A stretch of DNA of 12,019 nt from NCBI GenBank assembly GCA_964640055.1, contig CAZXFH010000071.1:1-12019 (forward strand), read 5' to 3'. Below the pieces are notes generated by a model that was not told the origin of the DNA, ran no database searches, and saw only the letters and a program-made list of their open reading frames with translations. The translations under genes and the position numbers were made by a program. Origin of the DNA: CAZXFH01 sp964640055 (lineage in GTDB: Bacteria; Fidelibacterota; UBA2242; JAFGTP01). Positions 1 to 5,875 of this stretch are shown piece by piece. Position 1 is the stretch's first letter. Each line of letters opens with the position of its first letter.

Positions 1-1103
1 ATTTGATTTTGAAGCCGCAAACCGATGGGGGTTCCCGGGGGCAGCAGGAAATTATTTTCATTGAAATAGTGATCATAATTAATAGAGAAAAGGCCCGCCT
101 TTGTCAATACCCCTGCCGAAACTGAACCGTTGATTTGTTCAAAATCGGTGTGGTCAATTTCGCCTGTAAATTTAGGATCACCCATTGTACCTGTTTGCGA
201 AAACGGATCAATTTCCGGCGTGTGAAAATTATCAGCACTTCTTCGTATCAGCGCACCTTTAAATCCGACTTTGCCTTTGGATGCGCCAAATTTTGCGCCC
301 GCCATATACTCGTTGTTATTTGAATGATAGGCAGTTGTGACAGCCCCATTAAATTCTGTTTTTTCACCGGAAGCAATATAAAAGCGGTATGGAATTAAAT
401 TGACCGCTCCGCCCAATGCATCTGAACCATAAAGCAAACTGGCTGCTCCTTTAATGATTTCAACCCGTTCTGCATTGAAGGGATCGATATTCGGCGCGTG
501 CCGTTCACCATATTGCTGATATTCCTGCGCCACACCATCACTTAAAATGCGGATACGTTCCCCTGTCTGACCCCGAATAATCGGTTTGCCGGCAACAGAT
601 CCAGCAGACATATTATAAATGCCGGGAACGGATTCAATGGTTTTACCCAGCGAGGTGGATTGTAAACGAATCTTTTCCCGTCCGCTAATAGAAGTTATGT
701 CCTGTGGTGAATTTAAAGGATCGATAGCAATCGGACTGCCGGTAATAACAACAGGTTCTGATTCAATCACGGATTGACGCAATTTAAATTGTATGCGACT
801 TGTTTCACCAGCACTTATTTTCACATGTTGCGTTTCTGATCTGTATCCAATAAATTTCGCCGCAACTTGATACGTTCCGGCAGGAATCTGAGTAATAATA
901 AATTCACCCTGATTATTAGTACTTGCGCCACGCTCTAAATTGGGCAGTATAATATTAGCCCCTGCAAGAGGTTCATTTTCAATGTTTAATATTAGACCTT
1001 CTATGCTTCCATATCTTGATTGGCTATATAAAAAATGAATATTTCCCATAAAGACCAAAGCGATTAGTATGGACGCACTCCACCGTTTAATATTTGAATA
1101 CAT
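1..1103 (-). CDS. TonB-dependent outer-membrane receptor, N-terminal half (3' end outside window)
   Basis: Reading leftward from ATG at 1103, 367 codons stay open to the window edge; the family is usually about 700-800 residues, so roughly half is visible. Residues 1-28 are a signal peptide ending in YSQS. Residues 31-110 form a carboxypeptidase-regulatory-like beta domain (GSIEGLI, PLAGANI, NNQGEF, PAGTYQV). About 117-240 is the plug, with VVITGS, KPIIRGQTGERIRIL, DPFNAERVEIIKGAASLLYG and DALGGAVN. The barrel starts after that. Such receptors import metals, siderophores or other ligands across the outer membrane using TonB energy. The plug segment with HAPNIDPFNAERVE resembles zinc receptors of the ZnuD kind, and the His-rich neighbour fits a metal substrate, but this is inference. 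The start is supported by GAAAGGA seven bases upstream. The first 40 bases overlap the end of the upstream gene, so the two are probably co-translated. Confidence 0.93.
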   Translation of the reverse strand, partial: MYSNIKRWSASILIALVFMGNIHFLYSQSRYGSIEGLILNIENEPLAGANIILPNLERGASTNNQGEFIITQIPAGTYQVAAKFIGYRSETQHVKISAGETSRIQFKLRQSVIESEPVVITGSPIAIDPLNSPQDITSISGREKIRLQSTSLGKTIESVPGIYNMSAGSVAGKPIIRGQTGERIRILSDGVAQEYQQYGERHAPNIDPFNAERVEIIKGAASLLYGSDALGGAVNLIPYRFYIASGEKTEFNGAVTTAYHSNNNEYMAGAKFGASKGKVGFKGALIRRSADNFHTPEIDPFSQTGTMGDPKFTGEIDHTDFEQINGSVSAGVLTKAGLFSINYDHYFNENNFLLPPGTPIGLRLQNQ

Positions 1104-1477
1104 GGATTTATTCCTTTCAAATTTTGAAGATTTAAAATTAGATTCTTTAAAGCATATAAATAAAAGTTTTTAAGAATCTGAAAGGGCGGAGCACGAGAAT
1201 AATAATTTTTATAGAAATATGAATGATTTGGTTCGTAACGGATCAATTTTAGAGCTGCAATTATTAATATAATAAAATAGAAAATACAATCGAAAATTAA
1301 AATTGAACTGAACAACAAATATAACTGATATGCAGGACAATCATGATGATGCTCTAAATCAGGTTCATGATTATGGAATAATTCCTGTCCAAAACCTAAT
1401 AGGAGCAATAGAAATACGAGCAATATAATTAAATGATGATTGTTCGATTTTATATTTTTATTAATTCCAGCAAACAT
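1064..1477 (-). CDS. Small His-rich two-helix membrane protein upstream of TonB receptor
   Basis: The 137-residue protein has a hydrophobic helix at about 15-31, a short loop containing H35, H37, H43, H44, H45, D46 and C47, and a second helix at about 52-78. The tail includes RAPPF (95-99). This arrangement (membrane helix, His/Cys loop, membrane helix, then an RxPP motif) resembles small unnamed proteins that I associate with metal-related TonB receptors in Bacteroidota-like genomes; I do not know a gene name. The loop would lie outside the cytoplasmic membrane and could bind zinc or copper (inference). It overlaps the receptor by 40 bases in another frame and precedes it, so they probably form one operon. 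The start lies 37 bases after the end box of an attC site; the ribosome binding site (AGAAAG) is weak. It is either the first gene of a further cassette or the first chromosomal gene beyond the array. Confidence 0.75.
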   Translation of the reverse strand: MFAGINKNIKSNNHHLIILLVFLLLLLGFGQELFHNHEPDLEHHHDCPAYQLYLLFSSILIFDCIFYFIILIIAALKLIRYEPNHSYFYKNYYSRAPPFQILKNFYLYALKNLILNLQNLKGINPCIQILNGGVRPY

Positions 1478-1513
1478 AGTTTATTTATTTTTCTTTCTGT
1501 AATAATTAAAGGT

Positions 1514-1649
1514 GGCTAACAAGCCAAGTTTCACCGACATCGTATCAACTTTACTATTAATGTTCGAAATACCTAAAATCCTGCTCAAAAACTCTCAAGA
1601 ATCCGAAAATCCTGCAGCTTTCGATGTTCGGTGTAAACTATCGTTATGT
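1514..1649 (-). other. attC recombination site, long type (136 bp), end of Fic cassette
   Basis: On the minus strand the site runs from R'' box ACATAAC (1649-1643) to R' box GTTAGCC (1520-1514). Just inside are the arms AGTTTACACCGAACATCG (1639-1622) and, on the plus strand, AGTTTCACCGACATCG (1527-1542). They pair over 16 bp once two extra bases on the R'' arm are looped out (plus-strand T1634 and T1627 or T1628). Short unpaired spacers of 3 and 6 bases separate the boxes from the stem. The central part, 1543-1621, is variable and unpaired. Length, boxes, spacer and two extrahelical bases on the R'' side are the recognised attC architecture. The R'' box matches the start of the Fic cassette (TTATGT after the previous site) and not the R' box of its own site. 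The Fic stop codon lies in R''. Confidence 0.88.
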
Positions 1650-2603
1650 AATTATTTTATAAGTAGTTTTATTCTTAGAGCCAATTTTTTTGAGCATATT
1701 AAGTTCAACACCTTTTCTCAAATCTCTGCTGGCAGTTGATGTAGAAATATTTTTAAACACTTTCATATACTCTTTTCTGGAAAATTCATCATGTCCTAAT
1801 GATATAAAATATTCTAATCTCTCTACATCTGTCATTGTTTTATTATCAAATTCTAATAATTCATCTAAAGAATTCTCAATAACTTTTAGCATATATTCAA
1901 TAAATACAGTTGATTCTCCTTCTTCATCACTTTCTGCCAATGCTTCATAATATTCTTTTTGAGTATCACTGATTAAAGTCTCAAAAGGTATATATTCGAA
2001 TACTGGATATTCTTCCATTAAAATTATAGTCTGCCACAATCTTCCCATCCTTCCATTTCCATCTATAAATGGATGTATAAATTCCACCTCATAATGAAAA
2101 ACACAACTTTTTATAATTTCTAAATCATCAGATTCTTCTAAATATTTAAATAAATTTATCATCAAGGAATTTACATTTTTGGCAGGCGGAGCCAAATGAG
2201 TAACTTCAGAACCATCAAATATCCCTACTCCCTGTTTTCTGAAATTTCCAGGATTTTCAACTAACCCCTTCATCATTATTTCGTGGGCGGAAAGAAATGA
2301 TTCTACTGATAATGGGCTGAATGTAGCTAATCTATCATAAACCTTGATTGCATTTTTTACTTCTAATATATCTCTTCGTTTACCAAGAACTCTTTTATTA
2401 TCAATAATATCTGTAATCTGTTCTTCTGATAAGGTATTCCCCTCAATTTTTAATGAGGAATGAATAGTTTTAACTTTATTCTTTTTTCTTAATTTAGGAT
2501 CCGGTCGATTTAAATAATGTGCTTTAATTTCTCCTATTTTCTCCGAAATAGAAGAAACGGATTTTAATATATTTGAATTTATTTTATAAGGTGGCTTTTG
2601 CAT
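1644..2603 (-). CDS. Fic-domain protein with N-terminal inhibitory helix and C-terminal winged helix
   Basis: Fic enzymes usually move AMP from ATP onto a hydroxyl of a target protein. The 319-residue protein has the core motif HPFIDGNGRMGR at 177-188, with catalytic His177 and the phosphate-binding loop intact. The N-terminal segment SLKIEG (50-55) fits the inhibitory pattern S/T-x-x-x-E-G/N; Glu54 would block ATP placement, so the protein is probably self-inhibited. IFDGSEVTHLAPP (128-140) is the flap region. Residues about 255-319 look like a winged helix-turn-helix (FSRKEYMKVF, STSTASRDLRKG), the common Fic-plus-wHTH layout found in many cytoplasmic regulators and toxins. The start is supported by AAAGG seven bases upstream. 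The last two codons, ACA TAA, lie within the attC R'' box. It is the only gene of its cassette. The target is unknown, and a role in phage defence or stress is possible but unproven. Confidence 0.92.
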   Translation of the reverse strand: MQKPPYKINSNILKSVSSISEKIGEIKAHYLNRPDPKLRKKNKVKTIHSSLKIEGNTLSEEQITDIIDNKRVLGKRRDILEVKNAIKVYDRLATFSPLSVESFLSAHEIMMKGLVENPGNFRKQGVGIFDGSEVTHLAPPAKNVNSLMINLFKYLEESDDLEIIKSCVFHYEVEFIHPFIDGNGRMGRLWQTIILMEEYPVFEYIPFETLISDTQKEYYEALAESDEEGESTVFIEYMLKVIENSLDELLEFDNKTMTDVERLEYFISLGHDEFSRKEYMKVFKNISTSTASRDLRKGVELNMLKKIGSKNKTTYKIIT

Positions 2604-2620
2604 TTCAAAACCTTTGTTAC

Positions 2621-2632
2621 TATCATATGATA
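2621..2632. promoter_or_regulatory. 12-bp perfect palindrome upstream of the Fic gene (possible operator)
   Basis: TATCATATGATA is its own reverse complement and is centred about 24 bases upstream of the Fic start codon, just before the ribosome binding site. Since the Fic protein carries a C-terminal winged helix, autoregulation at this palindrome is possible. In such AT-rich sequence a 12-bp palindrome can also arise by chance. Confidence 0.3.
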
Positions 2633-2706
2633 CTACTAAAGATAATGAATTTATGATTAATATTCCAATTTATTTTATATTTATCCGAAGTAATTTTTAT
2701 ATATTT

Positions 2707-2767
2707 ACATAACCCACGCTAATCAGCCGCGCGGCTTTTTGCGTCGGCTGAATTAGCCTGGTTAGGG
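2707..2767 (-). other. attC recombination site, short type (61 bp), end of transporter cassette
   Basis: On the minus strand R'' is CCCTAAC (2767-2761) and R' is GTTATGT (2713-2707). The inner arms are GCTAATTCAGCCGACGC (2757-2741) and, on the plus strand, GCTAATCAGCCGCGC (2718-2732). They pair over 15 bp with two extra bases on the R'' arm (plus-strand T2744 and A2751 or A2752), six base pairs apart, around an 8-base loop. Unpaired spacers of 3 and 4 bases separate boxes from stem. The L'' arm TTCAGCCGACGC closely resembles the corresponding arm of the aadA cassette attC (as I recall it, TTCAAGCCGACGC). R'' matches the start box of the transporter cassette; R' matches the R'' box of the next (Fic) cassette. 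Confidence 0.93.
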
Positions 2768-2826
2768 AAAAATAGAAACATTCAGCTTTCCCTGTATCAA
2801 CAACTTTTTGAAAGTGAAGCTGAATG
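2768..2826 (-). terminator. Possible intrinsic terminator after the transporter operon
   Basis: On the minus strand CATTCAGCTT (2826-2817) and AAGCTGAATG (2788-2779) form a perfect 10-bp stem, followed directly by TTTCTATTTTT (2778-2768), which abuts the attC R'' box. It begins six bases after the stop codon of the last gene. The loop of 28 bases is longer than usual, and the stem is not GC-rich, so the call is tentative. Confidence 0.4.
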
Positions 2827-2831
2827 CTGAA

Positions 2832-3224
2832 TTATATTTCCTTCTTATTCAGAAGCTCGACTAATTCCTTCATGTCCTCCGGTTTTCCTTCCAATTCGGA
2901 GTAATACTTGTCGTCCATGTAACGGAAGTATTCGCCGATGCTCACGATGACCTCTTTGTATTCTTCGATACCGGCCTTTCGCATTATCAAATAAAAGCCC
3001 ATGGCGTATTTTACAATGCCTTCAGTAAGGATTCTTTTTGCGCTGTCATCGATCCGGTCGATCTCCGTGAAAAGCCTCGTCATATCATAAATTTCGCGTT
3101 TGATTGCCTGGTCTATCGTCTCCCCGTTCTTTTCAGAACGAAACATAAGACCATGCTCCACTAGTCCTTCACTAAAAGAAATTAGTGCTTTTAGCATTTT
3201 GTCATTGAACCCACAAATTGGCAT
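2832..3224 (-). CDS. Hypothetical small soluble helical protein, third gene of transporter cassette
   Basis: The protein has 130 residues, is charged, and has no signal peptide, membrane segment or metal-binding cysteine cluster. It appears largely helical; the N-terminus MPICGFNDKML and the segment KYAMGFYLIM (72-81) are the most distinctive stretches. I do not recognise the family. It starts 20 bases after the membrane protein upstream, with AGGTAGGTG as ribosome binding site in the gap, so it is probably translated from the same mRNA as the two membrane proteins. A soluble regulator or partner of the transporter would fit the context, but nothing in the sequence proves it. The base composition is somewhat less AT-rich than that of the 227-residue gene beside it, possibly reflecting a different origin. 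Confidence 0.8.
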   Translation of the reverse strand: MPICGFNDKMLKALISFSEGLVEHGLMFRSEKNGETIDQAIKREIYDMTRLFTEIDRIDDSAKRILTEGIVKYAMGFYLIMRKAGIEEYKEVIVSIGEYFRYMDDKYYSELEGKPEDMKELVELLNKKEI

Positions 3225-3244
3225 TTTTCACCTACCTTATTAAT

Positions 3245-3928
3245 TTACATCTCGATTTTTGTATATATAATGTCATCATTAAACACCCAAACAAAATTCG
3301 ATGCCAGAATTTGGAATGCGACGGCACCGGATAAAAAGTATTCAATCTGTTCAAAATTATCCATAGAAACAGCATAAACGAATAGTATTAAAAAAACGAC
3401 AGCTGCAGGAAAATCACTCATAAAAACGCCTTTCTTAAAATTCTCTGATAACTCAAATAATTGATTTTTAACTTTTTCGCTTTTCGAGCTATTTGCTACT
3501 TCTTTGAAGCGCATATAAAGCGACCAATTTACTAACGAAAATATAAAAGCAAAAACACACATTAGACCGATAGTATGCTCTATTTTTGGGGTATACTCGA
3601 ATATATGTATATATTCGTTAGTTACAAGGAATGTTATCAAGACTAAAGGAATATGGGCTAGGGTGATAATAACTGAAAAATAACCGCCCAGTTTATCAAA
3701 CCAACCATTTTTACCTCCAGAAATAAAGAAATATGCAGTATATACTAAAGTAACAATAAGAGATACTACTACCCACCCTTTGTGGGGCGGTTTTTCCCAT
3801 ATGCCGAATAAATTAGTAGCTGCAATAATCGTTGATGCAATAATAAAAAATAATATCAATCTATTGTTCTTATTAATCCAAATGTAAGAATAAATATTAG
3901 AAAAATATGACCTTAAGTATTTTATCAT
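3245..3928 (-). CDS. Hypothetical six-helix inner-membrane protein, second gene of transporter cassette
   Basis: The 227-residue protein has about six hydrophobic segments (roughly 22-40, 51-69, 82-103, 118-138, 171-188 and 196-215), with a charged loop at about 139-170 between helices four and five (KSSKSEK-like, FELSENFKKG). There is no cleavable signal peptide; the first helix follows a basic N-terminus. I do not recognise the family and see no catalytic motif. It begins 8 bases after the symporter stop codon, and its ribosome binding site (AGAGG) overlaps the end of the symporter gene, so translation is probably coupled. The closeness suggests a partner or accessory subunit of the symporter, or a co-inherited membrane effector. 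This is inference from position only. Confidence 0.82.
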   Translation of the reverse strand: MIKYLRSYFSNIYSYIWINKNNRLILFFIIASTIIAATNLFGIWEKPPHKGWVVVSLIVTLVYTAYFFISGGKNGWFDKLGGYFSVIITLAHIPLVLITFLVTNEYIHIFEYTPKIEHTIGLMCVFAFIFSLVNWSLYMRFKEVANSSKSEKVKNQLFELSENFKKGVFMSDFPAAVVFLILFVYAVSMDNFEQIEYFLSGAVAFQILASNFVWVFNDDIIYTKIEM

Positions 3929-3936
3929 TATAACCT

Positions 3937-5628
3937 CTAATTATTATCCTTTATATTTGTGAGAAAGCCTAGTCCATAAAAAACAATACTAATTAAAAGT
4001 GTTCCAATGATCGGCACCCATTGATAAGCATCGAGCCCTTTAACCGTAATATACAGACCTGATATTACCCCGAAAGCGGCGCTTATAACAATACTGGAAA
4101 TTACAAATTCCTTCCGAGGTAATTTATCGCATAAAATTGACCCGATTACCGGAATGGCAAATGAAAGCTGTGCGGTATAGAACGCGAAGAGCATACCAAT
4201 GAAGTTGACCCCACCAATCTCGAAATAGTCGATGAAGATATGCAGGGTTAAAAAGGCTATTATTAGAACGCTGAATATCTTCCCGGCCTTCATTATGCTT
4301 GTGGTATTATCTTCTATTCTTTTTTTATCCCTCGTATCCAGTATCTTCCTCGAAAATGGATTCGCGTCGTAAGTAAATGCGAACATAATTGCGGCGATAG
4401 CGGAGTCCACCGTCGAGAGCATAATAGCTAGGATACTAACAATAAAGGTATAACCAAATAGTTGTTCATACCACTGCGAAGAAGAAGTCAATAAGTTAGG
4501 AATATTATAGAAAGGGTCGCCTTTGGCAATAACGCTAGGTAAGGCTAATGCAACGAAAGCGCCCAAAGCAATTACCGAGAACCAGGAAAAAGGCGATTCG
4601 ACGCCATATACTCGAAGACCTTTTGTGATATTGTTAATCACCTTCTTTTTATCCGACGGATCTTCGACCTCTACGGAGAGAATTCGTTGCCAGTTTGTCA
4701 TATCGCAAAATTGGAACAATAGCGGCATCAGGCTATAGGCGATTAAAGTTATAATTCCAAAATCTCCAATTGAGAGGGCCGCTTTGGCGCCAGTGAAATT
4801 GAGCTTTGGCAGAGCGTATATGGAAAGGCAAATAACTATTATGAAAAGAGTCGAAATCAGGACATTCGAAAACATTATCATTACCGTGGATTTAGCCTTT
4901 GAAGTTTCCGGCATTAGAAATCGAAGCTTTCGAAAAAAAAGTAATCCAGCTAATCCAATAATTAGAACTATCACACTAAAAGAAGCCGAGAAATTAAAAG
5001 AGATGTTGTTCTTAATTAATACGAAAATTGAGTAACCTATTATGACAAAAACCCCGAGATATGAGAATATTAGCTGGATTTGGTCGGTTCTAATTGAGCT
5101 TAGTTGGCCGCCCCTCAATATGTAAAATAGAACATATATAATCATAAAGAATAAGATAAGATACATGGCAATCTTAGAATCACCTATCAATATCGACAAT
5201 ATCGACGAACCCCATACGATTTCCGCAAGCGCCACACCAGCAATTCCTAGAATGGTAAGATATGAAGTGATAAGTCTGAGTGCGGTACTTTTATATTTTC
5301 CCCCGATGAAGCCATGTAGCGTTTTATCCGTTCCAATAAACTCGCTAAGCTTTGGGATTACAAATGAAAAGACCAATATACCGACACCCCAGAAAAATGA
5401 ATTGGCAAGAGCAATTGAGATTGAGCCTGTTGCAGCCCAGACAATGAAAGGATAAACAGTTGCAACTTGGAAACCGTATGCAATTGACGAATTGGAAAAT
5501 GGAGTCGTGCCAATTTTCTTATACGCAATGAAAAAATCGTCTGGATGTTTGATATCGCTTTTTTTTACCATCCCGGCCATCAAATAGATTACAAGTGGTA
5601 TTATTAACACAATGATTCCTAATGTCAT
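3937..5628 (-). CDS. Sodium:solute symporter (SSS) family-like transporter
   Basis: The 563-residue protein is almost entirely membrane helices, about 13, fitting the SSS length and the LeuT-type fold. Family landmarks are GGQ...RTDQIQ (173-185, corresponding to the conserved GG...TD.(I/L)Q stretch of SSS proteins), DMTNWQR (309-315) and MLSTVDSAIAA (403-413). The last includes the Ser/Thr pair (S405, T406) at the place of the second sodium site in PutP and vSGLT. These proteins couple sodium entry to uptake of sugars, amino acids or organic acids through the inner membrane; the substrate here cannot be read from sequence. A strong GGGAGGA six bases before ATG supports the start. It is the first of three genes in its cassette. 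It could have become a sensor rather than a true transporter. Transporters of this size are unusual integron cargo. Confidence 0.85.
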   Translation of the reverse strand: MTLGIIVLIIPLVIYLMAGMVKKSDIKHPDDFFIAYKKIGTTPFSNSSIAYGFQVATVYPFIVWAATGSISIALANSFFWGVGILVFSFVIPKLSEFIGTDKTLHGFIGGKYKSTALRLITSYLTILGIAGVALAEIVWGSSILSILIGDSKIAMYLILFFMIIYVLFYILRGGQLSSIRTDQIQLIFSYLGVFVIIGYSIFVLIKNNISFNFSASFSVIVLIIGLAGLLFFRKLRFLMPETSKAKSTVMIMFSNVLISTLFIIVICLSIYALPKLNFTGAKAALSIGDFGIITLIAYSLMPLLFQFCDMTNWQRILSVEVEDPSDKKKVINNITKGLRVYGVESPFSWFSVIALGAFVALALPSVIAKGDPFYNIPNLLTSSSQWYEQLFGYTFIVSILAIMLSTVDSAIAAIMFAFTYDANPFSRKILDTRDKKRIEDNTTSIMKAGKIFSVLIIAFLTLHIFIDYFEIGGVNFIGMLFAFYTAQLSFAIPVIGSILCDKLPRKEFVISSIVISAAFGVISGLYITVKGLDAYQWVPIIGTLLISIVFYGLGFLTNIKDNN

Positions 5629-5714
5629 TATGTCCTCCCATTAAGGGTTACATAATTTACAATGTTTTTTTGCATGCTTTTATTAACTCAGTCTTAAATG
5701 TTCCATTTGTATGA

Positions 5715-5844
5715 CCCTAACGCAATCATCACCCGCAAAAGGGTTTGACTGCACTGAACTTTGAATTTCCAAATATGCTTTGAGAGTGCACCCAACTAAC
5801 CCAGAGAACCGCCGCCCTTTTGTCGGGTGAATGAATTGTTAGCT
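5715..5844 (-). other. attC recombination site, long type (130 bp), end of cas cassette
   Basis: On the minus strand R'' is AGCTAAC (5844-5838) and R' is GTTAGGG (5721-5715). The inner arms are CATTCACCCGACAAAAGGG (5833-5815) and, on the plus strand, CATCACCCGCAAAAGGG (5727-5743). They pair over 17 bp with two extra bases on the R'' arm (plus-strand T5823 and A5830 or A5831), six base pairs apart. Spacers of 4 and 5 bases lie between boxes and stem, and 5744-5814 is the variable central part. The outer R'' end CTAACAATTCATTC closely resembles that of the aadA cassette site (CTAACAATTCGTTC, from memory). R'' exactly complements the first bases of the cas cassette at 12019-12013, and R' complements the R'' box of the transporter cassette. 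Confidence 0.9.
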
Positions 5845-5875
5845 GTGATTCTCCAATGTAAAGCTATCAATACAC

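Larger units (their letters stand above)
1520..2712 (-). mobile_element. Integron gene cassette: Fic protein (about 1.19 kb)
   Basis: The limits are the G/TT cleavage points expected in the R' boxes of the two flanking attC sites. The cassette starts with TTATGT (2712-2707) and its R'' box is ACATAAC (1649-1643), the exact complement of GTTATGT. It holds one gene in the usual orientation, reading toward its own attC, and the gene ends inside that attC. About 100 bases separate the start of the cassette from the Fic start codon, enough for its own promoter. The cassette is visibly richer in A and T than the cas cassette, consistent with a separate origin. Confidence 0.82.
2713..5720 (-). mobile_element. 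Integron gene cassette: symporter and two unknown genes (about 3.0 kb)
   Basis: It lies between the cleavage points of the attC sites at 5715-5844 and 2707-2767. It starts with TTAGGG (5720-5715) and its R'' box is CCCTAAC (2767-2761), the exact complement of GTTAGGG. It carries three same-strand genes with 8- and 20-base gaps, hence one operon, whereas a typical cassette carries one gene. A possible terminator sits between the last gene and the attC. The 86 bases between the cassette start and the first start codon show a strong ribosome binding site but no promoter I can recognise. Confidence 0.82.

Noticed and set aside
1512..1739. A 75-codon plus-strand reading frame across the attC and the end of the Fic gene.
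   Set aside because: It overlaps the Fic C-terminus in antisense and the variable part of the attC, has no recognisable domain, and runs against all other genes.
2707..2767. The hairpin at this site as a simple intrinsic terminator.
   Set aside because: The stem is not followed by a T-run in the direction of the genes, has two bulged bases on one side, and is framed by boxes that match the cassette partners. A separate hairpin with a T-run lies just upstream at 2768-2826.
5794..5844. A shorter attC reading with R' GTTAGTT (minus strand 5800-5794), giving a 51-bp site.
   Set aside because: The inner arms pair poorly in this reading, and GTTAGTT does not match the R'' box CCCTAAC of the next cassette. 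The longer site ending at GTTAGGG (5721-5715) has a 17-bp stem with two bulges and an exact box match.
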